Origin: Aquimonas sp041395245
Lineage (GTDB): Bacteria > Pseudomonadota > Gammaproteobacteria > Xanthomonadales > Xanthomonadaceae
Assembly: GCA_041395245.1 (NCBI GenBank)
Contig: JAWLAY010000015.1
Location: 60,640 to 124,639, forward strand
Reading direction: 5' to 3'
DNA: 64,000 nucleotides
The translations under genes and the position numbers were made by a program. Under the pieces are notes generated by a model that had not been told where the DNA came from, ran no database searches, and saw only the letters and a program-made list of their open reading frames with translations. Of this stretch, positions 1 through 8,676 are shown piece after piece. How positions within the stretch are numbered: position 1 is the first letter of the stretch; each line of letters opens with the position of its first letter.

Positions 1-913
1 CGCGGCTGATCACGCGCGGATTGGCGAGCAGTGACGGATCGCGATACACCGTAAAGGCCAGCAGCCCGAGGACCGGCACGACCGCGCCCGCCATGCTGAG
101 CGCCACCACGATCGCACGCGATTGCAGCTGGGTCTGCAAGGTGTATTGCACAGGCGCAATCAACCGCTCGGGATAGGTAAAGGCCAACCAGCGCCGCATC
201 CGCATCACCCAGCGCCGAACACCCGGATTCTGTGCACGCTCCGGCTTGCGAGCCACCCAAATGGCATCCAGCAAGGTCACCGTCATGACCAGCAGCAACA
301 GCAGACCCACCAGGCCCAGCACCGCACCGGTGGCCCAGAGTTCCGGGATGTCGAAGACCTCGATCACGTAGCCGGTCAACAGCATGGTGGGCACCAGAAA
401 CAGACCACCAATGAAGGCCAGCAAGGCGATCAGGGTGATGATGGCGAACAGGCGTGAACTGAACCGGTCGGCGTCGTCGATGGCCTGCTGCAGGCTGGGC
501 AGACGCTCGCGCAGGTAGTCCTTGGTGATCGGCCCGGCGGTGTTCATCCGCTCGTAGCGGATGCCGTCCGGATAGACACTCTTGAGTCCGATCAGGCCGA
601 CCCAGTAGGCCCGTGATCCGAGATGCATCACGAACGCGGCGCCGAGCAAATAGCAGATACCCACGCCCATCGCCATCATGCCGCTCGCCAAGGGAACCAG
701 GGTCGTCGACAACCCGGCATAAAACTCCGCATAGCGGTCCAGGATCCAACCCGGCATCGAGAACAACGCGAAGGTGATCAAGCCGGAGATCAGCAGTTCC
801 AGCTCGTCGGTGCGCTCGCGCAAGCGTTCGAAGCTGATGCGACTCTGCTCACTGCTCGCGGGGTCCGCATTCGCGTCGGTAACGACCTTGGCCGCTTCGG
901 ATGTGTCATTCAT
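1..913 (-). CDS. Multi-pass membrane protein, function unknown (3' part outside window)
   Basis: An open frame of 304 codons reads on the minus strand from an ATG at 911-913 and runs off the window's left edge, so the C-terminus is missing. The N-terminal 35 residues are polar (MNDTSEAAK...). At least five long hydrophobic stretches follow, including LELLISGLITFALFSMPGWI, a segment around GMMAMGVGICYLLGAAFVM, and one around LLALLVMTVTLLDAIWV. The protein is therefore an inner-membrane protein. I recognise no family and see no catalytic motif. It is divergent from the respiratory genes that start at 1114, with about 200 bp between them. Codon use is typical of the window (GC-rich third positions), which supports real coding. 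Confidence 0.75.
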   Translation of the reverse strand, partial: MNDTSEAAKVVTDANADPASSEQSRISFERLRERTDELELLISGLITFALFSMPGWILDRYAEFYAGLSTTLVPLASGMMAMGVGICYLLGAAFVMHLGSRAYWVGLIGLKSVYPDGIRYERMNTAGPITKDYLRERLPSLQQAIDDADRFSSRLFAIITLIALLAFIGGLFLVPTMLLTGYVIEVFDIPELWATGAVLGLVGLLLLLVMTVTLLDAIWVARKPERAQNPGVRRWVMRMRRWLAFTYPERLIAPVQYTLQTQLQSRAIVVALSMAGAVVPVLGLLAFTVYRDPSLLANPRVISR

Positions 914-1113
914 CCGCGCAGTGTAGTGGACAGGCTCCGCCATGCCAGCCACACCGCGACATTCGGTCACTGCCGGGACATATCGGTGGTCGCTAAGGTA
1001 CACACCGCTTGCGCCGCGCGATGACAACCCATGCCCTTGATGGCATGCCGCGGCGCACCGAGTGGACGACACAGTCCGCCGGGCAGCGACCATTTTTTAT
1101 CAAGGAGAACCGC

Positions 1114-2532
1114 ATGGACATGCTCGGCATGTATCCGACGTTCTATGTGCCAGGCATCGGTACCGCCTGGGTCATGGGCATCATTGGCGTCATTCACGTG
1201 GTTGCGTCACACACCTCGGTTGGCGCGTCGTTTCTGTTTGCCTTGCTGGAAACCAAGGCCTACCGGGAGAACAAGCCTTATCTGCTGGACTTCATCAGGA
1301 AGTACGGCATGTTCCTGCTAGTGTTTTCCTACATCATCGGGTCCATCACCGGGCCGGGAATCTGGTACGCCATCACGGTTGCCAGTCCACGCGGCGTGGG
1401 CGGACTGATCCACAACTTCGTCTGGGTCTGGGCTGCCGAGTGGGTGTACTTCACCGTCGAGGTCATCGGGGTCTACGCGCTGGTCTACCTGCTGGGCAAG
1501 ATCGACGCCAAGACGCATCTCAAGCTGACCTGGTCGTTCGCCCTGGCCTCCTGGGCCACCATGCTGCTGATCGTCGGCATCCTGTCTTTCATGATGTGGC
1601 CGGGGCATGAGAACTGGTATCTCACCGGCTCGACCAACGACGCCTTCTACAACCTGAATTTCTTCGCCCATCTTGGTACGCGCACCGGTTCCATGCTGGT
1701 GATCGCCACCCTGGTCGGACTGATGGTGGCGAGTCGCCTCACGGATGCCGACGAACGCCGCAGTGTTGTTCGATTTCTCGCCCCCATCGGCCTGGGCGGC
1801 GGCCTGTTTTCGGTGATGATGTTTCTGTATTACCTGCAGACGCTGCCGCACAACGCCATCGTGATGCTGAACACGCATCTGTTGCCGGTCTACGCAAAGG
1901 GCATGGTTGCGGTGTTTTCGGTGGCCACGCTCTGGCTGCTGTTCGCCTGGTGGAAGCCGCATCGGCTGTACACATCATTGGCCATCGCCGTATTCGCGTT
2001 TGTGTCGGTGGTTGGCGTGTGGCCGGAAGAGCGCATGCGCGAGTCGATGCGCAAGCCCTACGTGGCCGGTCAGTACATCTATGGCAATCAGGTGATTGCC
2101 CGCGATGTGCCGGGCAAGGGCATCCTCGGCGAAGTCGATCTGATTGCCGAGAAGGGGCTGTTGAGCCTGCACCCGTTCATCCCTGATCGCTTGCGTGAAG
2201 TCACCGACAGCAATCGCCTGGAGGTTGGCAAGCTGTTGACCCGGATCGCCTGTGCCAACTGCCATGCACTGGAAGTCGGCGCACCACTGCGCAACCTTCC
2301 CGACAAGTTTCATCGCGCGACGGACGAAGACCTTATCGCCGCGTTTCTCAATGGTCCCCTCAAGCACGGTAGCCAGCCCTACATGCCACGCATCGATCTG
2401 CCCGCCCCGGAGGTCGATGCCATCGCGCACTACCTTGCCAGCGTCAACCGGGGTGTGAATGTCGAGCAGATGATCGTGCAAAACCGCGCGTTGCACGCCG
2501 CGCCAGCGACGGCGACGGCGAAAGGAGATTGA
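1114..2532 (+). CDS. Cytochrome bd-superfamily subunit I with fused C-terminal cytochrome c domain
   Basis: A 472-residue inner-membrane protein. The first ~330 residues follow the CydA pattern. His28 in IHVVASHTSVG lines up with the haem b595 ligand region of CydA. AAEWVYFTVE carries the acidic pair of the CydA core, and AHLGTRTG matches the second haem-ligand helix. The C-terminal extension is a class I cytochrome c domain with CANCH at residues 380-384 and a likely axial Met near 424 (QPYMPR). Canonical CydA lacks this domain. The start is the ATG at 1114, chosen for AAGGAG at 1102-1107. An upstream in-frame start is possible but has no comparable ribosome site. Two genes with tight spacing follow and probably form one complex. 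The function is inferred to be a quinol- or cytochrome c-linked terminal oxidase or a related electron-transfer complex. I cannot identify a clear quinol-binding Q-loop. Confidence 0.8.
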   Translation: MDMLGMYPTFYVPGIGTAWVMGIIGVIHVVASHTSVGASFLFALLETKAYRENKPYLLDFIRKYGMFLLVFSYIIGSITGPGIWYAITVASPRGVGGLIHNFVWVWAAEWVYFTVEVIGVYALVYLLGKIDAKTHLKLTWSFALASWATMLLIVGILSFMMWPGHENWYLTGSTNDAFYNLNFFAHLGTRTGSMLVIATLVGLMVASRLTDADERRSVVRFLAPIGLGGGLFSVMMFLYYLQTLPHNAIVMLNTHLLPVYAKGMVAVFSVATLWLLFAWWKPHRLYTSLAIAVFAFVSVVGVWPEERMRESMRKPYVAGQYIYGNQVIARDVPGKGILGEVDLIAEKGLLSLHPFIPDRLREVTDSNRLEVGKLLTRIACANCHALEVGAPLRNLPDKFHRATDEDLIAAFLNGPLKHGSQPYMPRIDLPAPEVDAIAHYLASVNRGVNVEQMIVQNRALHAAPATATAKGD

Positions 2533-2536
2533 GACC

Positions 2537-3757
2537 ATGGACATCGGAACGGTTCTGAACACGATGCGTGATCCAGCGGGCGTGCCCGCGCACCCGGTGC
2601 TGTTTCAGGCACTGATGGTGTTCACCTGGATTTTTCACATCGCCTTCGTGCACATCACCCTTGGTGCCGCAGGGCTGGCCATTATTGCCTTCCATCGACG
2701 CGCCCGCCATCCGCACTGGGAGATGTTGTCGATCGCCATGACCAAGGTTGCCAAGGTCGGTGTGTCACTGCTGATCGTGCTCGGCGTAGCGCCGTTGCTG
2801 TTCACGCAGGTGATCTATGACCCGCAGTGGTACGCCTCGAACGTGCTATCGGGCGTGTGGGTGATCGGCTTCATCTTCAGCCTGATCGTCGCCTATTGCG
2901 CGTGGTTCGTCTTCTACTACGCCAATCATGCGGGTGCGAAGCGACATGTCGGGGTGTTCGCCTGGTTGGGTCTGCTGTTGTTCTGCCTCGACGGCCTGAT
3001 CATGCATGCACTGTCCTACCAGGCCTTGCTGCCCGACCAATGGATGACCTGGTATGCGCCGCAAGGCGTGGTCGACAACAGCGGGCTGGCACTGCATGCC
3101 ATCCAATGGCCGCGTTATGTCTTCATCATGGGTTTGTCCGTGCCGGTGATTGGGGTTTTTCTGATCGCCTACGCGCACTACGTCGCGACGCGCGCGGATC
3201 GCAGTGACGACTACCGCCGCTTCGCACAGCGCTTGGGACAAGGTTTGGCAACCTGGGGATTTGCGTCGAGCGTGTTGCCGTTCCTGCTCTGGCAGATGCA
3301 GTTGCCCGCCGAGACGCAATTGCTCGCGCATCCGCTTGGCTGGCTGTTGTGCGCCGCGCTGCTGGTGATGACGGTGTGGATGTGGCGTCGTCGGCCGAGC
3401 AGCCATGGCTACCTGCCCCTGATCGGCAGCGCCGCATTGCTGGCTCTGCTTGCGCTTTGGCGCGAGGTGATCCGCATCGCCTATCTGCGTCCATTTGGCT
3501 ACGACATCGCCACCTATCCGATGCACATCGACTGGCCTTCCACCCTGCTGTTTTTCTCGACGCTGCTTGGTGTCGGAGGGATGGTGGGCGGTTTCTATCT
3601 GACCCTGCTCTATCGCGCTGGCCGCACGGACGGCGTGTACACCGCGAGCGCTGCGGTGGCGCGCCTCGGCAGCGGTGCGGTCGCGGTGCTGTTGCTGTGG
3701 ATCGCGGTGTTCTTCGCCTACGGCATCAGCATCTGGGTCGGCAATTCCTTCGTTTGA
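2537..3757 (+). CDS. Second membrane subunit of bd-superfamily complex, CydA-like paralogue
   Basis: A 406-residue polytopic membrane protein starting 4 bp after the preceding stop. Its ribosome site (AAAGGAG at 2521-2527) lies inside the end of the upstream gene, so translation is probably coupled. The first transmembrane helix reads FHIAFVHITLGAAGL. It shares the pattern H-x4-H-x-[TS]-x-G with subunit I (H28 and H33 there, H34 and H39 here), and the following helices have similar spacing. This subunit therefore looks like a CydA-type paralogue, as in reported CydAA'-type complexes, rather than a normal CydB. No CxxCH is present. It ends in IWVGNSFV. Its role is inferred: it would form the membrane heterodimer with subunit I. 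Confidence 0.7.
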   Translation: MDIGTVLNTMRDPAGVPAHPVLFQALMVFTWIFHIAFVHITLGAAGLAIIAFHRRARHPHWEMLSIAMTKVAKVGVSLLIVLGVAPLLFTQVIYDPQWYASNVLSGVWVIGFIFSLIVAYCAWFVFYYANHAGAKRHVGVFAWLGLLLFCLDGLIMHALSYQALLPDQWMTWYAPQGVVDNSGLALHAIQWPRYVFIMGLSVPVIGVFLIAYAHYVATRADRSDDYRRFAQRLGQGLATWGFASSVLPFLLWQMQLPAETQLLAHPLGWLLCAALLVMTVWMWRRRPSSHGYLPLIGSAALLALLALWREVIRIAYLRPFGYDIATYPMHIDWPSTLLFFSTLLGVGGMVGGFYLTLLYRAGRTDGVYTASAAVARLGSGAVAVLLLWIAVFFAYGISIWVGNSFV

Positions 3758-3770
3758 TCGGGAGACACGC

Positions 3771-4490
3771 ATGAAAACCACTTTTCTCACCGGCGTTCTG
3801 CTGGGCCTGAGCCTGTTTGGCGTCGCACACGCGCAGATTGGCGGACAAGCCGCCGCCGATGTCGGTGCAGGCCAGAAGCGCGCCGCCGCCTGTTTCGCTT
3901 GCCATGGCGAAGAGGGCATCTCGAAAATTCCCGGCACGCCCCACCTGGCCGGTCAAGAGCGCAGCTATCTGGAATCGGCACTGCGCGCCTATCGGGATGG
4001 CCGAACGCGGCAGAATCCCACCATGAATGCGATGGCGCAGCCCTTGTCGGATCAGGACATCGTCAACATCGCTGCCTACTTCAATCTGTTGAATCGGCCA
4101 ACCGATGATCGCAGCGTGGCGGAGCACATCGCGACCACGGCACGCCTGCAGCCGGTGGCGGCAGTGGCGGTGGGAGAGACCAATGCCCATGGCGGCAGCC
4201 CGGCCAACACGGCGGATGCCGACGCGCCCCCCAGCGCGGCGACTTCGGCGCGATCTGGTGCGGAGGTCTATCAGGCCCATTGCAGTGCCTGTCACGCCAC
4301 GGGCCTGGCAGGCGCGCCACGCGCTGGCGATCAAGCGGCGTGGCAGCCACGTATCGCGCAAGGCGAGGCGACCCTCGTGCAACACGCCTTGCAGGGACTA
4401 AAGGCGATGCCGCCGCGCGGTGCCTGCGGGCAATGCAGCGACGACGAGATCAAGACCGCCGTCGCGCATTTGATGACCATGGCCGAGTGA
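3771..4490 (+). CDS. Dihaem cytochrome c, c4-like domain plus c5-like domain
   Basis: A 239-residue exported dihaem cytochrome. The start is the ATG at 3771, preceded by GGGAG. It opens with a clear signal peptide (MKTTFLTGVLLGLSLFGVAHA). The first haem domain has CFACHGEEG and resembles the c4 family (..NPTMNAMAQPLSDQDI). A low-complexity Ala/Pro linker follows. The second haem domain has CSACHATG and then MPPRGACGQCSDDE, whose extra Cys pair is typical of cytochrome c5. It follows the two membrane subunits after 13 bp and is the obvious periplasmic electron carrier of the complex. The stop lies only 18 bp from the convergent putA stop, with no obvious terminator between. Confidence 0.85.
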   Translation: MKTTFLTGVLLGLSLFGVAHAQIGGQAAADVGAGQKRAAACFACHGEEGISKIPGTPHLAGQERSYLESALRAYRDGRTRQNPTMNAMAQPLSDQDIVNIAAYFNLLNRPTDDRSVAEHIATTARLQPVAAVAVGETNAHGGSPANTADADAPPSAATSARSGAEVYQAHCSACHATGLAGAPRAGDQAAWQPRIAQGEATLVQHALQGLKAMPPRGACGQCSDDEIKTAVAHLMTMAE

Positions 4491-4508
4491 ATCAGCCGAT
4501 CACCCGCC

Positions 4509-7500
4509 TCATTCGCCCAATGTCAGCAAGGACGCATTGCCGCCCGCGGCGGTGGTGTTGATGGTGAGGGTGCGCTCGGTGGTGAAGCGCAACAGATAGT
4601 GCGGTCCACCGGCTTTCGGGCCGGTGCCGGACAGGCCTTCGCCACCGAACGGCTGTACGCCGACCACGGCACCGATCTGGTTGCGGTTGACGTAGCAGTT
4701 GCCGACTCGCACGCCGCGCGAGATTTTTTCGATGGTTTCGTCGATGCGCGAGTGGATGCCCAAGGTCAGGCCGTAGCCCGTGGCATTGATGTCGGCGATC
4801 ACCTTGTCGAGATCACTTGCCTCGTAGCGCAACACATGCAGGACCGGTCCGAAGACTTCGCGGGTCAGTTGCGACAGCGATTTCAGTTCGTAGGCGCGCG
4901 GGGCAAAGAAACAGCCCTTCGCGGTGGCAGCCGGTGCAGGCACTTCGGCAATCTTTCCCCTAGCCTCGCGATCCATGCGTTCAGCATGCGCCTGCAGGAT
5001 GCCCAAGGCTTCGTCATCGATCACCGGCCCGATGTCGGTCGACAGCAGGGCGGGATCGCCCAGCACCAATTCCTGCATCGCGCCGCCCAGCATGTCGACA
5101 ACCTTGTCGGCGATATCGCTCTGCACGAACAGCACGCGCGCCGCCGAACAACGCTGCCCGGCCGACCCAAAGGCGCCACTAATCGCATCCTTGACGAGTT
5201 GTTCCGGCAGCGCCGAGGAATCGGCGATCAGGGCATTCTGGCCACCGGTTTCCGCTACCAGTACGCCGATCGCGGCGTCGCGTGCCGCCAGGGTGCGATT
5301 GATGAGGCGTGCCACTTCGGTGGAGCCGGTGAAGGCGACGCCTGCCACGCGCGGGTCGCGAGTCAGCGCCGCACCGACCGTCGCCCCATCACCGGGTAGC
5401 AACTGCAGCACGTCGGTCGGAATGCCCGCCTCGTGCAACACCTGCACTGCACGGTAGGCGATCAGATTGGTCTGCTCGGCGGGCTTCGCGATCACCGCGT
5501 TACCGGCTGCCAGTGCAGCGGTCACCTGCCCCATGAAAATGGCCAGTGGGAAGTTCCACGGACTGATGCAGACGAACACACCTCGACCATGCAGATGCAA
5601 GGTGTTCGATTCGCCCGTCGGTCCCGGCAGCACGGTCGGCTGACCCAACTGCGCACGCGCCTGTTGCGCGTAGTAGCGGCAGAAGTCGACCGCCTCGCGC
5701 ACTTCGGCCACACCGTCGGCCAGCGTTTTCCCGGCTTCGCGGGTACACAGCGCCATGAACTCCGCGATCCGTGACTCCAGCAGGTCGGCGGCGTGTTCGA
5801 TGATCTTGGCGCGACCGGCGGCGGGAAGGCGATCCCACTCCGACTGTGCATGCACGGCATTGCTCAAGGCGCGTTCCACCGTCGCCGTATCGGCTGCCTG
5901 CCAACGCCCGATCACCTGACTGCGATCCGCCGGTGAGCGCACTTCGCTCCACGCGCCCGCCGGGTTTGCACCAGGCACCAGAGGAATGGCGTCAACGCCC
6001 ATCGGAACGGCATTCATGGTCTGCGCCAGGCTGCGCAGGGCGTCGTCGTTGGCGAGATTCACGCCCATGGAATTCTTCCTCTCAAGCCCGTACAGGGCGG
6101 TCGGCAATGGAATGCGGGGATGTGCGGCGCGCTCGAAGCCACGCACGGTATCGGTTGGATCGGCCACCAACTCAGCGGGGGCCACGCGTTCATCGGTAAT
6201 GCGATTGACGAAACTCGAGTTGGCGCCGTTTTCCAGCAAGCGGCGCACCAGGTAGGGCAACAGATCCTCGTGGCTGCCGACCGGCGCATACACGCGGCAG
6301 GGCGTATTCAGGCGATCAGGCCCGATCACTTCGGCGTACAGGTCGTCGCCCATGCCGTGCAGTTTCTGGAACTCGAAGCGCGGTGCCGCACCGGGCTCGG
6401 GCGCACCCAGCAGTTGCTGCGCCATGTGATGGATCGCGCTGATGGTGTGCGCGTTGTGACTGGCGAACATCGGATACAACGCGTCGGTCGCGGCCAGCAT
6501 GCGGCGGGCGCAGGCGAGATAACTGAGATCGGTATTCGGCTTTCGGGTAAATACCGGATAGCCCGGCAAGCCATCGACTTGCGCGCGCTTGACCTCGGCA
6601 TCCCAATAGGCCCCTTTCACCAGTCGCATCGGCATGCGCCGACCGACCCGGCGTGCAGCGTCGGCGAGATAGTCGATCACGAACGGCGCACGTTTCTGGT
6701 AGGCCTGTACCGCCAATCCGTAACCCTGCCAACCCGCCAGCGAGGCATCGCTGAACACCTGCACGATCAGGTCCAGACTCATTTCCAGCCGATCGCACTC
6801 CTCGGCGTCAATCGTGAATCCGATACCCTGCGCCTTGGCGAGCTGGGCCAGTTCGAGCACACGCGGTGCCAGCTCGGCAAACACGCGGGCGCGTTTGGCG
6901 TGTTCGTAGCGCGGATGCAGCGCCGACAGCTTTACCGAGATGCTGGGGGCCGCGAACACATCGACAAACGGCCCGGTACTGCCAATCGCCACAATCGCCT
7001 TGCGGTAGGCCTCGTGGTAGCGGGCGGCATCGCGGGTGGTCAGCGCGCCTTCGCCCAGCATGTCGAAGGAATAGCGGTAACGCGCGTTGTCGCCCTTTTT
7101 GGAACGCTTCAGCGCTTCGTCGATGCTGCGTCCCATCACGAACTGGTGGCCCATGATCTTCATCGCCTGACGCACGGCCAATCGCACCACCGGCTCACCC
7201 GCACGCCCGACCAGGCGTTTGAATGCACCAATGAAATTGCCACGGGTTTCTTCCGCCAGGCCAACGATGCGTCCGGTCAGCATCAGGCCCCAGGTCGAGG
7301 CGTTGACGAACAGCGAATCGCTTTGCCCGACATGCGCATCCCAGTTGGCATCGCCCAGCTTGTCGCGAATCAGGCGATCCGCCGTGTCCTGATCCGGAAT
7401 GCGCAACAGCGCCTCGGCCACGCACATCAGCAACACCCCTTCCTCGCTGGAAAGGTCGTACTCGCGCATGAAGGCTTCGATGGCGCCTTGGTCCTGGGCC

Positions 7501-7688
7501 CGTTTGCGTACCCGCTCAACCAGATCGATGGCCGTGTGCTGCACGCGTTCGCGCGCCACGGCGTCGAGCGGAAACTCGGCCAGCAAGGCCTGTACGTGCG
7601 CGTCTTCGTCGCGCAACCAGGCAGCCGTGATCGCCGCGCGCAGCGGTTCACTGGCGGCGGGAAGCTCAGGGGAAAGAATGGGATTCAC
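4509..7688 (-). CDS. putA: Bifunctional proline dehydrogenase / L-glutamate-gamma-semialdehyde dehydrogenase PutA
   Basis: A 1,059-residue enzyme that oxidises proline to glutamate in two steps. The FAD-dependent PRODH barrel occupies roughly residues 100-450, with RLVKGAYWDAEVKRAQ and the conserved block around FEFQKLHGMG. The P5C dehydrogenase half shows ISPWNFPLAIF, AETGGQNALI, and the catalytic Cys in GQRCSAA near residue 847. I chose the GTG at 7688 (VNPILSPELP). The longer in-frame extension to 7862 would be basic, non-conserved sequence reaching the divergent mla promoter. No ribbon-helix-helix DNA-binding head is visible, so this looks like a purely catalytic PutA. A partial copy of a repeat end lies just upstream at 7739-7756. 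Confidence 0.95.
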   Translation of the reverse strand: MNPILSPELPAASEPLRAAITAAWLRDEDAHVQALLAEFPLDAVARERVQHTAIDLVERVRKRAQDQGAIEAFMREYDLSSEEGVLLMCVAEALLRIPDQDTADRLIRDKLGDANWDAHVGQSDSLFVNASTWGLMLTGRIVGLAEETRGNFIGAFKRLVGRAGEPVVRLAVRQAMKIMGHQFVMGRSIDEALKRSKKGDNARYRYSFDMLGEGALTTRDAARYHEAYRKAIVAIGSTGPFVDVFAAPSISVKLSALHPRYEHAKRARVFAELAPRVLELAQLAKAQGIGFTIDAEECDRLEMSLDLIVQVFSDASLAGWQGYGLAVQAYQKRAPFVIDYLADAARRVGRRMPMRLVKGAYWDAEVKRAQVDGLPGYPVFTRKPNTDLSYLACARRMLAATDALYPMFASHNAHTISAIHHMAQQLLGAPEPGAAPRFEFQKLHGMGDDLYAEVIGPDRLNTPCRVYAPVGSHEDLLPYLVRRLLENGANSSFVNRITDERVAPAELVADPTDTVRGFERAAHPRIPLPTALYGLERKNSMGVNLANDDALRSLAQTMNAVPMGVDAIPLVPGANPAGAWSEVRSPADRSQVIGRWQAADTATVERALSNAVHAQSEWDRLPAAGRAKIIEHAADLLESRIAEFMALCTREAGKTLADGVAEVREAVDFCRYYAQQARAQLGQPTVLPGPTGESNTLHLHGRGVFVCISPWNFPLAIFMGQVTAALAAGNAVIAKPAEQTNLIAYRAVQVLHEAGIPTDVLQLLPGDGATVGAALTRDPRVAGVAFTGSTEVARLINRTLAARDAAIGVLVAETGGQNALIADSSALPEQLVKDAISGAFGSAGQRCSAARVLFVQSDIADKVVDMLGGAMQELVLGDPALLSTDIGPVIDDEALGILQAHAERMDREARGKIAEVPAPAATAKGCFFAPRAYELKSLSQLTREVFGPVLHVLRYEASDLDKVIADINATGYGLTLGIHSRIDETIEKISRGVRVGNCYVNRNQIGAVVGVQPFGGEGLSGTGPKAGGPHYLLRFTTERTLTINTTAAGGNASLLTLGE

Positions 7689-7738
7689 AACGGGACCTTG
7701 CGGCAATGCGCCAGGGCGGCGCGGGGGCGAGGATAGTT

Positions 7739-7756
7739 TAGGAGCCTGCCGGACTT
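7739..7756. repeat. Partial copy of the palindromic repeat end, upstream of putA
   Basis: TAGGAGCCTGCCGGACTT at this site matches 16 of 18 bases of the end of the large palindromic element at 16955-17118 (TAGGAGTCTGTCGGACTT). Only one end is visible here and no partner arm is found nearby. It may be a relic of the same repeat family in the putA-mlaF intergenic region. Confidence 0.5.
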
Positions 7757-7863
7757 TGTGCACCGGACGCGCGCGTACGCGGCTGAATGCTGAATGGCCG
7801 TGCGCATCACCATGACTTAGGCCATACCGCAGCGAACGGTCGCACGGGATACACTGCGCCACT

Positions 7864-8676
7864 TTGGTTACCGCAGCGCAGCATCACTTGATTCCCGATC
7901 CCTCCTCCGCCGTGATTTTCGAACAGGTGCGTCTGGCGCGTGGCAGCCGCGTCGTGCTTGACGACGTGAAGCTGCGCCTGCCCGTGGGCAAGGTCACCGC
8001 CATTCTGGGACCGAGCGGCGCCGGCAAATCAACGCTGTTGCACGCGATCACCGGCGAGCTGGTTCCTGCCCGCGGCCGACTGCAGGTGCTGGACCATGCC
8101 TTGCCCTGCCCCTCCACGGCCGAGTTATTCCGGCTGCGTCGCCGCATGGGCGTGCTGCTGCAAGGCAATGGCCTGCTCAGTGACCTCAGCGTGTTCGAAA
8201 ACGTGGCATTGCCGCTGCGCGTACATACGCGCCTGCCGGAACCGCTGCTGGCTGAGCTGGTGAACCTGAAACTGAACGCGGTCGGCCTAGCCGACGCAGC
8301 GCACCTCGCCCCGCAGGAATTGTCGGGCGGCATGGCACGGCGGGTTGCCTTGGCGCGCGCGTTGGTGCTCGATCCGCCGATCATGCTTTACGACGAACCA
8401 CTGACCGGACTCGACCCGATTGCTTGCGGCGTGGTGCTGGATCTGATCCGGCGGCTCAACGACAGCCTTGGTCTGACCAGTCTGGTGATCACCCATCACG
8501 TCAACGAAACCCTGCCCTACGCTGATCGCGCCATCGTGGTCGCCAACGGCGGCATCTGTTTCGACGGCACGCCGGACGCACTGCAGGCCAGTGCCGACCC
8601 GCTGATCCGTCAGTTCCTCGATGGCGCGCCGGATGGACCGATCGGCTTTGACTACCGGAGACAAGGCCATGCGTGA
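7864..8676 (+). CDS. mlaF: Phospholipid-transport ABC ATPase MlaF
   Basis: ATP-binding subunit of the Mla system, which moves phospholipids between the inner membrane and the MlaC carrier to keep outer-membrane asymmetry. It shows Walker A GPSGAGKST, the signature LSGGMARR and Walker B IMLYDEPLTGLD, followed by a conserved His in VITHHVNE. The start is uncertain. The frame opens at TTG 7864, but TTG 7888 (LIPDPSS) or GTG 7912 (VIFEQVRL) fit the family's usual length better, and none has a strong ribosome site. The stop overlaps the mlaE start (ATG at 8669). It is first in the order mlaF-E-D-C-B-A. Confidence 0.92.
   Translation: MVTAAQHHLIPDPSSAVIFEQVRLARGSRVVLDDVKLRLPVGKVTAILGPSGAGKSTLLHAITGELVPARGRLQVLDHALPCPSTAELFRLRRRMGVLLQGNGLLSDLSVFENVALPLRVHTRLPEPLLAELVNLKLNAVGLADAAHLAPQELSGGMARRVALARALVLDPPIMLYDEPLTGLDPIACGVVLDLIRRLNDSLGLTSLVITHHVNETLPYADRAIVVANGGICFDGTPDALQASADPLIRQFLDGAPDGPIGFDYRRQGHA

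Noticed and set aside
1095..1110. FNR-like half-site before the bd-like operon
   Set aside because: Only the ATCAA half is present; the other half does not match.
6120..7736. Long open frame antisense to putA
   Set aside because: It mirrors the codon phase of a well-supported gene in GC-rich DNA, is rich in His, Gln and Arg, and shows no domain.
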